DNA from: Bacteroidota bacterium
GTDB lineage: Bacteria > Bacteroidota > Bacteroidia > Chitinophagales > Chitinophagaceae
Length of the DNA: 41,300 bases
Assembly (NCBI GenBank): GCA_013286425.1
Contig: JABDFS010000017.1
Span: 1-41,300 of the forward strand
Reading direction: 5' to 3'
Positions 16,854 to 24,582 of this stretch are shown in pieces. The translations under genes and the position numbers were made by a program. The notes beneath the pieces are model-generated. The model was not told where the DNA came from, searched no databases, and saw only the letters and a program-made list of their open reading frames with translations. Each line of letters opens with the position of its first letter. Position 1 is the first letter of the stretch.

Positions 16854-17873
16854 TTATCGTTTTTCTATTCTATCGTAAAAGCCTCCGTATGTATTCAGCC
16901 GTACAGCGTCTTCTTTAAAAAATTTCATAGGGAAACCCATATCAATAGCGCTTATTTCATCAAGGCGTTGCATGTCTTCACCAGGAATAATAACATCAAT
17001 AGTTTTTAAATTTTGTTCAAGCTGCGAAAGCTTTGTAGCGCCAACGATCGGAATAACAGAAAGAGGTTGCTGCATTGTCCACTTTAATGCAACCTGTGAT
17101 GCTTCAACACCAAGCTTTTCTGCAACTGCAATTAGTTCTTTTGTTATGCGCTGGCTGTTTTCATTCAAACGGTTGCTGCCTTCTTTGATCCTTCCAAAAT
17201 CGCCGCGTAAATATTTACCGGTTAATGCTCCTCCTGCAAGCGGAGCCCATGGAGTAACTGTCATACCAAAATGTTTCGCCATCGGCAACAGTTCCCGTTC
17301 GGGCGTGCGTTGCAGTAAACTATATTCAACCTGTAAGGCAATAAACTGGTTCCAGCCCATTAACTCAGCCAATGTATTTCCTTTGGAAACAATCCATGCG
17401 GGCGTATCGCTGATAGCTGCATAATTTACTTTTCCCTGTTTAATGAGATCGTCTAAACCACGCAGTACTTCATCAATAGGAGTGAGGTCATCCCAGATAT
17501 GTAAATACAAAACATCAATAAAATCTGTTTGCAGGCGCTTCAAACTTTCTTCAACACTGCGCATCATGTTTTTGCGATTGTTACCGCTTGCGTTTGGATT
17601 TGTATTATTATCAAGTAGTGTATATTTTGTAGCAATAACAAAATAATCACGATCGCGTGTGTTTACAAATTCACCGATTATTTTTTCGCTGGTACCAAGT
17701 TTATAAATGTTAGCTGTATCTAAAAAATTGCCACCTGTTTCAGCAAAAGCTTCTATTATTTTAAAGCTTGTTGCTGCATCTGCACCCCAGCCATTCTCAG
17801 TTCCAAAGCCCATTGTGCCGAGACATAGTTCTGATACTTTCAATCCGCTTCTGCCAAGTAATTTGTATTTCAT
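16854..17873 (-). CDS. Aldo/keto reductase
   Basis: This 339-residue NADPH-dependent oxidoreductase has the AKR (alpha/beta)8 barrel. The catalytic tetrad can be read as Asp and Tyr in FLDTANIYKLGTSE, Lys in VIATKYT and His in LYLHIWD. The cofactor motif is near the C-terminus (VIPIVGATKLSQLEQNL). Such enzymes reduce aldehydes and ketones; the substrate is not predictable. I chose the ATG at 17873 (MKYKLLGRSGLKVSEL) because it matches the usual AKR N-terminus. The longer frame starting at 17972 reads through the terminator of the upstream gene. The start codon lies 5 bp from a TAAATTTG box, so the mRNA may be leaderless or nearly so. Confidence 0.92.
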   Translation of the reverse strand: MKYKLLGRSGLKVSELCLGTMGFGTENGWGADAATSFKIIEAFAETGGNFLDTANIYKLGTSEKIIGEFVNTRDRDYFVIATKYTLLDNNTNPNASGNNRKNMMRSVEESLKRLQTDFIDVLYLHIWDDLTPIDEVLRGLDDLIKQGKVNYAAISDTPAWIVSKGNTLAELMGWNQFIALQVEYSLLQRTPERELLPMAKHFGMTVTPWAPLAGGALTGKYLRGDFGRIKEGSNRLNENSQRITKELIAVAEKLGVEASQVALKWTMQQPLSVIPIVGATKLSQLEQNLKTIDVIIPGEDMQRLDEISAIDMGFPMKFFKEDAVRLNTYGGFYDRIEKR

Positions 17874-17878
17874 GGTTA

Positions 17879-17913
17879 CAAATTTAATTAAGACCCTGAA
17901 GGTTTTAAACCTT
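17879..17913 (-). promoter_or_regulatory. Candidate promoter with palindrome for the aldo/keto reductase gene
   Basis: On the minus strand TAAATTTG (17886-17879) matches the Bacteroidota -7 box exactly, 5 bp before the start codon. A 15-bp palindrome, AAGGTTT-T-AAACCTT (17899-17913), covers the place where the -33 element would sit and could be an operator. Confidence 0.5.
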
Positions 17914-17930
17914 AAGTTATTTGATATGGG

Positions 17931-17964
17931 AAACAAAAAACCGCCGTTAGAAAACTGGCGGTTT
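17931..17964 (-). terminator. Rho-independent terminator of the PDZ gene
   Basis: An 8-bp stem, AAACCGCC/GGCGGTTT (17938-17945 and 17957-17964), with an 11-base loop is followed on the minus strand by a T-rich tract. It lies 27 bp after the stop of the double-PDZ gene. Confidence 0.8.
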
Positions 17965-17990
17965 AATTGCACATGAGAAAAATGAAAGTA

Positions 17991-18983
17991 TTATAGATCT
18001 ACTGTTTTTAGCTCTTTCGGAAATTTAACGTCAACAGTCTGTGTTAGATTGTTGCGTTTGTAAGTAATTTTTACAGTATCGCCTTTTTTGAGGTCGTGCA
18101 TACTCTGTTTAAGATCTTCCGTAGATGTAATGGCTTTGCCATTTACCTGTGTAATTATGTCATCTTCTTTCAAACCGGCTTTACCTGCAGGAGAATCATC
18201 ATCGTCAATATCTAAAATTTTTACACCATTGCCATCTTCTGTATCCTGTGCTGAAATGCCGAGACGTGGCTTGTCGCCATCCCATGAAAAAGAAAAGTTG
18301 TAAGGTTGGTAATTTTTGTACATTTCATCTCCGCCGGGTGCATTCCATGAATAAACTTTTACCTGTTCAGATTTGCTTAAAGTTGCGTTTGCAGTTGATT
18401 GTTTTCCATTTCTCAAATAAGTAACTGTTAATTTTTCTCCGGCTTTATGTTTACCAACAGCTTTATACAAATCATCAGGGCCGGTAACTTTATCATCGCC
18501 AATTTTTGTAATAATATCTCCTTCTTTCAAGCCTGCTTTTGCTGCGGCGCTGCTGTCTGTAACCTCAGTTATTTTGGCACCCTGGTCACTCTTTTCAGTC
18601 ATAACACCAAGGAATGCTGAATTGTAATGTATGGTGCGCATCATATCCCTGTTAAACGACTTCATTTGAGGAGGGCGTGGCGCCATTGGTGCCATTGGAG
18701 GCATTTCTCCATTTACAAAAACATCGGCATCATCCATTGCCATATCTTGCCTTATAATATCAATGTCTTTGCTTTTGAAGTCATCAACAGGTTTGCCGTT
18801 TACAGTAATATTGTTGCCATCAATTACAACTGTAACTTTTTCGTTAGTAGAATTTTTTTGGTGAATGATGATGCTCTGTTCTTTGGATGTATCAACTGAA
18901 GTTTTGTTGTTTTGCGCCGGTAGTAAGACTGTATTGGATGAAAAGGCAAGCAACAAACCGATCAGCTTTAATGTCTTTGTCAT
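17991..18983 (-). CDS. Secreted double-PDZ protein without a protease domain
   Basis: This 330-residue protein has a signal peptide (residues 1-23, LLLAFSSNTVLLPAQ) and two PDZ domains. PDZ1 covers about residues 128-208 (FLGVMTEKSD, AAAKAGLKEGDIITKIGD) and PDZ2 about residues 240-325 (RLGISAQDTEDGNG, PAGKAGLKEDDIITQVNG). The region before them has NGNNITVNGKPVDDF-like beta hairpins and a Pro/Met-rich linker (MPPMAPMAPRPP). No Ser-protease or M50 domain is present, so it probably acts as an adaptor or chaperone in the periplasm, binding C-termini of other proteins. It has its own promoter and terminator and is transcribed alone. Such PDZ-only proteins are common in Bacteroidota. Confidence 0.85.
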   Translation of the reverse strand: MTKTLKLIGLLLAFSSNTVLLPAQNNKTSVDTSKEQSIIIHQKNSTNEKVTVVIDGNNITVNGKPVDDFKSKDIDIIRQDMAMDDADVFVNGEMPPMAPMAPRPPQMKSFNRDMMRTIHYNSAFLGVMTEKSDQGAKITEVTDSSAAAKAGLKEGDIITKIGDDKVTGPDDLYKAVGKHKAGEKLTVTYLRNGKQSTANATLSKSEQVKVYSWNAPGGDEMYKNYQPYNFSFSWDGDKPRLGISAQDTEDGNGVKILDIDDDDSPAGKAGLKEDDIITQVNGKAITSTEDLKQSMHDLKKGDTVKITYKRNNLTQTVDVKFPKELKTVDL

Positions 18984-19022
18984 AACAAATGGATTTAATA
19001 ATCTACGAAATATTTAGTAGAT

Positions 19023-19052
19023 CAAATATAGAGAGAAAAATTAATTACGAAG
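19023..19052 (-). promoter_or_regulatory. Candidate Bacteroidota promoter of the PDZ gene
   Basis: On the minus strand TATATTTG (19030-19023) matches TAnnTTTG exactly. TTCG lies about 17 bp upstream, in the -33 position, one base off TTTG. The box is about 40 bp before the start codon. Confidence 0.55.
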
Positions 19053-19170
19053 TATTTCGGAAATGTTAAACCGGAAATTTATTTTACAATCAAGGGTTGC
19101 CAAACTATTAAAATTCCGTTTATACGTTACGAACAAACTCAAATATCTTTTCTTTGCAAAAAATTCGCTT

Positions 19171-19926
19171 ATGAAGAAATGGCTAATTGCTCTTGGTGTT
19201 TTTATATCGGTGTCTGCTCACGCGCAATTTGGTTTTTATGGACAGGCAGGGGGAAATTATACGCATTTGGGTCTTAAAGATGCTACCGGAACTTTGGACA
19301 GCAAGGGTGGTTTTGGCGGGCAGTTAGGTGGCGGCGTTGAATATCACACTCATTTTAATTATTTTCTTTATTTAGGAGTGAACGTTGCTTACGAAACCTT
19401 TAAGCTTGATTCTTCAGCAACAGGTTTTTCAAGCGTAGTTACTACTGCAACATATAAACCGTTATTTGTTTCTATACCTTTTGGATTTGCCTACCAGTTT
19501 GATTTTTCAAAAAACCTGGGCCTGAAGTTATATGGCGGTATGGATGTTCAGTTTGGTATTGGTGGAAAGATAGATAAACATTCTACTTATTATGTGCAGG
19601 ATTCTGTAACAGGTGCACCGGTTAAAGTAAGAGAATCTTCCAATTCAAGTTCTATCGCTTATGGGCGAACTTCTAATAAAGAAGCCACCTTTGATTTAGC
19701 AAATGCCAATATGGGATTTAATTTAGGAGCAGGGTTAAACTTCAGCAAATCCGTTGAAGTGTATGCAATGTACAGGTTTGGTTTAAAAAATATTCTGCCC
19801 GGAGGCGAATCTGCATCTGAACAAAGCTGGCTAAGTATGTTGCAGCTAAATCTTAAAATATATATTCCTCAACATTATTATCACACCTCAAAAGAAAAGC
19901 CTTACGCCCATAAAGAATATTATTGA
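19171..19926 (+). CDS. Outer-membrane beta-barrel protein
   Basis: This 251-residue protein has a signal peptide (MKKWLIALGVFISVSAHAQF, cut after HAQ) and a series of amphipathic strands, for example FGFYGQAGGNYTHLGL, GFGGQLGGGVEYHTH, LGLKLYGGMDVQFGIGG and MGFNLGAGLNFSKSVEVYAMYRFGL. These fit an eight- to ten-stranded outer-membrane barrel of the PorT/OmpW-like type (PF13568). No substrate or partner is evident. The ATG at 19171 was chosen because it puts the signal peptide at the N-terminus; the frame upstream is AT-rich and non-conserved. The last 7 bp overlap the convergent glutathione peroxidase gene. Confidence 0.85.
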   Translation: MKKWLIALGVFISVSAHAQFGFYGQAGGNYTHLGLKDATGTLDSKGGFGGQLGGGVEYHTHFNYFLYLGVNVAYETFKLDSSATGFSSVVTTATYKPLFVSIPFGFAYQFDFSKNLGLKLYGGMDVQFGIGGKIDKHSTYYVQDSVTGAPVKVRESSNSSSIAYGRTSNKEATFDLANANMGFNLGAGLNFSKSVEVYAMYRFGLKNILPGGESASEQSWLSMLQLNLKIYIPQHYYHTSKEKPYAHKEYY

Positions 19927-20456
19927 TTGATATATTTTAAAAGCTCAGGGCTGTCCGGTGTAATCTTACTATCAAAGTGTTGAAGAAGGTTTCCATTTTC
20001 ATCAATAATGAACTTATTGAAGTTCCAGGAAATAGTAGCATCTAAAACGCCGTTTTGATCTTTATTACACAGGTATTGAAAAACCGGTGTAGTGTTGGGA
20101 CCTTTTACATCTACTCTTGTTGTAAGCGGAAAAGTAACGCCAAAATTTTTCTTGCAGAATGAACTGATTGAATCATCTGAATGATATTCCTGGTTAGCAA
20201 AATTATCTGAAGGAAAACCTATAATTACAAGATTATCTTTGTGTGCTTCGTATAGCTTTTCAAGGCCATCATATTGAGGAGTGAAGCCACATTTAGATGC
20301 AGTGTTCACAATCAATATTTTTTTCCCTTTGTATTTTGAAAAGTCTATCGTGCTACCATCAATTGCTTTGATCTTGAAATCATAAATTGTTTTTGGAGGT
20401 GTATTGAATGACAGAGATACTACAGCAACAGTTAAAGCCACAAGAAGTAATTTCAT
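19920..20456 (-). CDS. Glutathione peroxidase family protein
   Basis: This is a 178-residue thioredoxin-fold peroxidase. The active-site Cys is in NTASKCGFTPQYDGLE (Cys in place of selenocysteine), the Gln/Trp partners are in GFPSDNFANQE and in SWNFNKFII, and the TPVFQYL helix is typical. It reduces peroxides, in bacteria usually with thioredoxin. In this organism bacillithiol is also a possible electron donor, since bshB1 is present, but that is inference. Residues 1-20 look like a signal peptide (LLLVALTVAVVSLSFNTP), so it is probably periplasmic. A TAACTTTG box lies 23 bp upstream. The gene ends 7 bp inside the convergent barrel gene. Confidence 0.9.
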   Translation of the reverse strand: MKLLLVALTVAVVSLSFNTPPKTIYDFKIKAIDGSTIDFSKYKGKKILIVNTASKCGFTPQYDGLEKLYEAHKDNLVIIGFPSDNFANQEYHSDDSISSFCKKNFGVTFPLTTRVDVKGPNTTPVFQYLCNKDQNGVLDATISWNFNKFIIDENGNLLQHFDSKITPDSPELLKYINQ

Positions 20457-20479
20457 ACGAGATTTTATTTTAATTGTAA

Positions 20480-20487
20480 CAAAGTTA
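20480..20487 (-). promoter_or_regulatory. Candidate -7 box of the glutathione peroxidase gene
   Basis: TAACTTTG on the minus strand matches TAnnTTTG exactly and lies 23 bp before the start codon. No clear -33 TTG is seen. Confidence 0.5.
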
Positions 20488-20512
20488 TTGTATTGGATAA
20501 TTGATAAATAAA

Positions 20513-21211
20513 CTAAATAGTATAGGCAAGGGTTGCCACACTTAATTTAATATCAGGAATTTTTAGAATAGCCTGTCCACATGCCTCCAATGTTGCACCT
20601 GTTGTAATAACATCGTCAACCAACAAAATGTGTTTGCCTGCAACAGCATCCGGCCGCGTTACTGTGAACATACCTTCCATAGTTTCCCATCGGTCGATAC
20701 GGTTTTTATGCGTTTGTGTTTCAGTGAATAAAATTCTTTCAACTGCATTATTAATTACAGGCCTCTGCCAAACTGATGCAATTCCTTTTGCGATTACTTC
20801 GGCCTGGTTATAACCACGCTTATAAAATTTTTTATCATTCAATGGAACAGGAATGATTACATCAGCATCATCAAATCTTTCGCTTTGCGTTAATTGATGT
20901 CCTAATAATTTGCCGAGAAAAATTCCTGCCGGTTGATTGCCCTTGTATTTAAGTTGAATGATGGCTTGCTGGATCACTGAATCTTTGGTGAAATAAAAAG
21001 CACTTCCTGCATGCTGAACATTTATTCTGCCAATAAATATTTTTTCAACAGGATTGTTTGCTGAAGATATAAAACCTGTTATGGGAAGCGCATCTATGCA
21101 CCTGGCACATAGAATATCTTTATTGTTCAATACGTCAGAACCACAGCCAATACACACGTGCGGAAAAAAAAGGTGTAAGAAATCGTCGATATAATTTTTT
21201 GCAACATTCAT
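20513..21211 (-). CDS. comF: ComF family phosphoribosyltransferase-like protein
   Basis: This 232-residue protein has the two parts of ComF. The first is an N-terminal zinc finger with Cys pairs in CIGCGSD and CARCID (about residues 21-42). The second is a PRTase domain with the PRPP-binding motif ILLVDDVITTGATLE near residues 195-209 and VIPVPLNDKKFYKRGYNQAE in the middle. ComF proteins are linked to DNA uptake in competent bacteria, though many non-competent Bacteroidota also have them. The ATG at 21211 was chosen; a TTG at 21223 overlaps the radA stop. The 8-bp gap to radA points to co-transcription, an arrangement that fits joint roles in DNA processing. Confidence 0.9.
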   Translation of the reverse strand: MNVAKNYIDDFLHLFFPHVCIGCGSDVLNNKDILCARCIDALPITGFISSANNPVEKIFIGRINVQHAGSAFYFTKDSVIQQAIIQLKYKGNQPAGIFLGKLLGHQLTQSERFDDADVIIPVPLNDKKFYKRGYNQAEVIAKGIASVWQRPVINNAVERILFTETQTHKNRIDRWETMEGMFTVTRPDAVAGKHILLVDDVITTGATLEACGQAILKIPDIKLSVATLAYTI

Positions 21212-21219
21212 AATAAAGA

Positions 21220-22590
21220 TCAAAAAAGCAACCGGTATAATTCATCTACTTTGCTAACAGCAATAATATCTATCTGATGTTGAGATTTATTCAACGCTTT
21301 TTTATTAAAGGGTGAAATAAAAATCTTTTCAAAGCCTAATTTTTCAGCTTCGGCTATTCGTTGTTCAACACGGTTAACAGCTCTTATTTCACCATTCAAT
21401 CCAACTTCGCCGGCAAAGCAAATGTTTGGAGAAAGAGGCGCGTCATCATATGAAGATAGCAATGCACAAATAATGGCAAGGTCTGTAGAAGGGTCTTCAA
21501 TTCTTAAACCACCAGCTATGTTCACAAAAACATCTTTAACCCCAAAATGAAAGCCACCACGTTTTTCCAACACTGCCAATAATAATTGTAATCTCCTTGC
21601 GTCCAAACCACTTGCTGTGCGTTGTGGTGTTCCATAAACACTTTGTGTTACTAATGCCTGTGTTTCAATTAACAAAGGCCTTAATCCTTCCATGCCTGCA
21701 GCGATAGTGCTTCCGCTTAATACTTCTTCTTTTTGATTGATTAATATTTCAGATGGATTGTTTACAGTTCGCATGCCTGAACCTGTCATCTCATAAATAC
21801 CTAATTCTGATGTGCTTCCAAAACGGTTTTTTAATGTCCGTAAAATACGATAAGCATAATGTTGATCACCTTCAAATTGTAAAACAGTATCAACCATATG
21901 TTCGAGAATTTTTGGGCCTGCTATGCTTCCATCTTTTGTTATATGGCCAATTAAAAAAACCGGTGTGTATGTTTCTTTCGCAAAACGTTGTAATGATGCT
22001 GCACATTCTCTTACCTGCGCAACGCTACCTGGTGTTGCATCAATATTATCCGATTGCAATGTTTGAATTGAATCAATAATGACAAAAGATGGTTGCAGTT
22101 TTTTTATCTCGCTAAAAATTACCGACAATGATGTTTCAGTAAGTATATAAAAATTATCATTGTGAATGTTTAACCTGTTGGCGCGCATTTTAATTTGCTG
22201 TTCGCTTTCTTCGCCACTTACATAAAGTATAGTTGTTTGCTTCAGCATTAAAGCATCCTGTAATAACAAAGTGCTTTTTCCAATACCTGGTTCACCTGCC
22301 AGCAATACAATGCTTCCTGAAACAATACCACCGCCTAATGCACGATTCAATTCAGCATCATGTGTTATTATTCTTTCTTCTTTTATGTTTTCAACAGCAT
22401 CAAGCAGTTTTGCTTTTGATGTTTGTCTTTCTCCTGCAGCATCTTTCCAGAAATTTTTCTCTTTTTGATTTCTTTCAATCACTTCTTCAATGAATGTGTT
22501 CCATTGATTACATGATGGACATTTACCTAACCATTTCGCGCTTTCATATCCGCAGTTAGAACAAAAGAAGGCTGTTTTAACTTTGCTCAT
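21220..22590 (-). CDS. radA: DNA repair protein RadA
   Basis: This 456-residue RadA (Sms) is a RecA-like branch-migration helicase active in recombinational repair. It has the N-terminal zinc finger (Cys10, Cys13, Cys24, Cys27 in CSNCGY and CPSCNQW), Walker A GEPGIGKST (about 94-102), Walker B FVIIDSIQTL, the diagnostic KNRFGS motif, and a C-terminal Lon-like domain (GVKDVFVNIAGGLRIEDPSTDLAI). Length matches the family. comF follows 8 bp downstream. The start is the first ATG and directly precedes the zinc finger. Confidence 0.97.
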   Translation of the reverse strand: MSKVKTAFFCSNCGYESAKWLGKCPSCNQWNTFIEEVIERNQKEKNFWKDAAGERQTSKAKLLDAVENIKEERIITHDAELNRALGGGIVSGSIVLLAGEPGIGKSTLLLQDALMLKQTTILYVSGEESEQQIKMRANRLNIHNDNFYILTETSLSVIFSEIKKLQPSFVIIDSIQTLQSDNIDATPGSVAQVRECAASLQRFAKETYTPVFLIGHITKDGSIAGPKILEHMVDTVLQFEGDQHYAYRILRTLKNRFGSTSELGIYEMTGSGMRTVNNPSEILINQKEEVLSGSTIAAGMEGLRPLLIETQALVTQSVYGTPQRTASGLDARRLQLLLAVLEKRGGFHFGVKDVFVNIAGGLRIEDPSTDLAIICALLSSYDDAPLSPNICFAGEVGLNGEIRAVNRVEQRIAEAEKLGFEKIFISPFNKKALNKSQHQIDIIAVSKVDELYRLLF

Positions 22591-22642
22591 CCTATAAAGA
22601 TAAATTCACGTAAATAAAAAGGTTTATTGAAGTGTATGAAAT

Positions 22643-22676
22643 AAAAAAGGCCGGTGAAATACCGACCCTTTTTTAC
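22643..22676. terminator. Hairpin with T-runs between radA and the zinc-peptidase gene
   Basis: The arms AAAAAAGG-C-CGGT and ACCG-A-CCCTTTTTT pair around GAAAT, giving a terminator-like hairpin. It lies upstream of both flanking divergent genes, so it does not end either of them. It may end a short unannotated transcript, or act in a leader. Confidence 0.6.
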
Positions 22677-22688
22677 TTACTAACCCAT

Positions 22689-22803
22689 TAAATTCAGCCA
22701 CTAAATTACAATAATGGGCTACATAACAAAATAATTTTTTGGTGTTGTTGAAAACTTTTGGACGCTTCATCTAATTTCAAAACGGGCAATTTGGCTGAAT
22801 TTA
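22689..22803. repeat. 12-bp inverted repeat pair in the radA/zinc-peptidase spacer
   Basis: TAAATTCAGCCA (22689-22700) and TGGCTGAATTTA (22792-22803) are exact reverse complements 91 bp apart, and CCCATTA/TAATGGG pairs also occur at the left end. The 327-bp spacer 22591-22917 has no gene. Confidence 0.6.
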
Positions 22804-22917
22804 CTTTAAATCTTTAAAATTTCGGTCAAGTTGTCTTATGTGGGTAGAGTTTGACTTCCTTTTTTTCCTGATTTTTAATTGGTTATAAATTTGACCCTTC
22901 AAATAAAAAAAATTTAA

Positions 22918-23604
22918 ATGGGTTCAATATTTTTTATTTCTCTGATTTTTCTGGGCATCAGCTTCCTTGTTTCATCTACATTAAAAGGTAAATTTTCAAG
23001 ATATGCCCAAATTCCTCTTGCCAAAGGTTTAAGCGGCAAGGAAGTAGCAGAAAAAATGCTGCGCGACAATGGTATTTGCGATGTGAAGGTGATATCAGTA
23101 AACGGTTACTTATCAGATCATTACGACCCGTTTAAGAAAACAGTTAACCTGAGTCCTGATGTGTATGAGGGCAGAAGTATTGCTTCCGCTGCAGTTGCAG
23201 CACATGAGTGCGGCCACGCGGTGCAACACGCCACTGCTTATACCTGGCTGATGTTAAGAAGCAGGTTGGTGCCTTTCGTTCAGTTCAGTAGTAATATTGT
23301 GCAATGGGTTTTGCTTGCCGGTATAATAATGATCAATGTTTTTCCGACGCTTCTTTTGGGTGGTATCGTACTATTTGCGTTAACTACAATTTTTTCCTTA
23401 ATAACCTTGCCTGTAGAGTTTGATGCAAGTAATCGTGCACTTGCCTGGCTGGAAAGAAGCAATGTAACTTTACCGCAGGAACATGATAAAGCAAAAGATG
23501 CTTTGCATTGGGCTGCTCTTACATATGTTGTTGCTGCATTGGCTTCTGTAGCAACATTACTTCAATATATTATAATATATTCCGGGAACAGGAACAGGCG
23601 TTAA
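22918..23604 (+). CDS. Membrane zinc metallopeptidase (YugP-like)
   Basis: This 228-residue protein matches the neutral zinc metallopeptidase 2 family (PF04298, YugP). It has an N-terminal membrane segment (SIFFISLIFLGISFLVSS), the zinc motif HECGH at His96-His100, the Zn-adjacent ASAAVAAHE context, two central membrane helices (about 125-165) and a last helix (VVAALASVATLLQYIIIY). The SLITLPVEFDASNRA phrase is characteristic. The substrate is unknown. It stands alone, divergent from radA. The start is the first ATG, preceded by an A-rich tract rather than a Shine-Dalgarno site. Confidence 0.9.
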   Translation: MGSIFFISLIFLGISFLVSSTLKGKFSRYAQIPLAKGLSGKEVAEKMLRDNGICDVKVISVNGYLSDHYDPFKKTVNLSPDVYEGRSIASAAVAAHECGHAVQHATAYTWLMLRSRLVPFVQFSSNIVQWVLLAGIIMINVFPTLLLGGIVLFALTTIFSLITLPVEFDASNRALAWLERSNVTLPQEHDKAKDALHWAALTYVVAALASVATLLQYIIIYSGNRNRR

Positions 23605-23833
23605 CTAAAGTTCTTCATCGCGTTCCAACATTATATGGCACTTTTCGGAATGATGAAATATTTTATCCTGTACTAACATCATATGTTTAATTTATTCTGA
23701 GATAAAAGTATAAACATCCGTTAAACTGACCTTACATATTAAATTTCTTTTAATCATGCTTATCTTTAATCAAAATAATTAATGCGTTTAAGGCATTTTA
23801 ATTGTTATTAACTTTATATATAAATACAAATTT

Positions 23834-24529
23834 ATGGAAGGAAAAAAGTATAAAATTTTATTGTGTGAAGATGATACAAACCTGGGCATGGTGCTCAAGA
23901 ACTATCTTGAATTAAATGATTATGATGTTATATTAGAAAGAGACGGAAGGCTTGGCCTCGCCGCTTTTCAACGTGAAAAATTCGACATCTGTTTGCTTGA
24001 TGTTATGATGCCGAATATGGATGGATTTACGCTTGCAGAAGAAATACGTGATATCGATCCTGATATTCCGCTTTTCTTTTTAAGCGCAAAAACAATGAAA
24101 GAAGATATTATACAGGGATATAAATTAGGCGCTGATGATTATATTACCAAACCCTTTGATAGTGAAGTGTTGCTTCTGAAAATAAAAGCGATACTTAAAC
24201 GCAATGAGGAACTAAATAGAGAAAGTGAGAACATAGAGTTCGATCTTGGACGTTATCACTTTAATCCTAAGCTGCGTGAGTTGGCGCACGATGGTAAAAC
24301 ACAAACACTTTCTCCAAAAGAAAATGAGTTGTTGAAAATGCTTGCTGAACATAAAAACGATCTTTTGCCAAGAGAAAGAGCATTAAAGAAAATATGGGGC
24401 AGCGATACTTATTTCAACGGACGTAGCATGGACGTTTATATTGCAAAGCTGCGCAAGTATTTAAAAGATGATGAGAACATTGAAATAGTAAATATTCATG
24501 GCAATGGCTTCAGGCTTGTTTCGCCATAA
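23834..24529 (+). CDS. OmpR/PhoB-type response regulator (orphan)
   Basis: This 231-residue two-component regulator has a receiver domain (residues 5-120) with the acidic pair ED/D12-14, phospho-acceptor Asp56 (LLDVMMP), Ser/Thr near 84 (FLSAKT) and Lys in TKPFD. The C-terminal winged helix is OmpR-type (about 135-230; RSMDVYIAKLRKYL, NIHGNGFRL). It resembles RprY of Bacteroides. No histidine kinase gene is adjacent, so the partner is encoded elsewhere or it is an orphan. A bidirectional terminator follows. The 229-bp upstream spacer has no gene. Confidence 0.93.
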   Translation: MEGKKYKILLCEDDTNLGMVLKNYLELNDYDVILERDGRLGLAAFQREKFDICLLDVMMPNMDGFTLAEEIRDIDPDIPLFFLSAKTMKEDIIQGYKLGADDYITKPFDSEVLLLKIKAILKRNEELNRESENIEFDLGRYHFNPKLRELAHDGKTQTLSPKENELLKMLAEHKNDLLPRERALKKIWGSDTYFNGRSMDVYIAKLRKYLKDDENIEIVNIHGNGFRLVSP

Positions 24530-24552
24530 TAAAATTGAATATTGAATATTAT

Positions 24553-24582
24553 AAAGCTTCTGAAATTTCTGAAGCTTTTTTA
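24553..24582. terminator. Bidirectional terminator between convergent genes
   Basis: An AAAGCTTC / GAAGCTTT stem (24553-24560, 24571-24578) with flanking A- and T-runs lies between the response regulator and the convergent phosphatase gene, whose stop codon overlaps its end. It can serve both strands. Confidence 0.8.

Noticed and set aside
17874-17972. N-terminal extension of the aldo/keto reductase
   Set aside because: The extra 33 codons read through the PDZ-gene terminator and the candidate promoter, and the family N-terminus begins at 17873.
21212-21223. TTG start for comF giving an overlap with the radA stop
   Set aside because: It is possible, but the ATG at 21211 is a stronger start and leaves a normal 8-bp gap.
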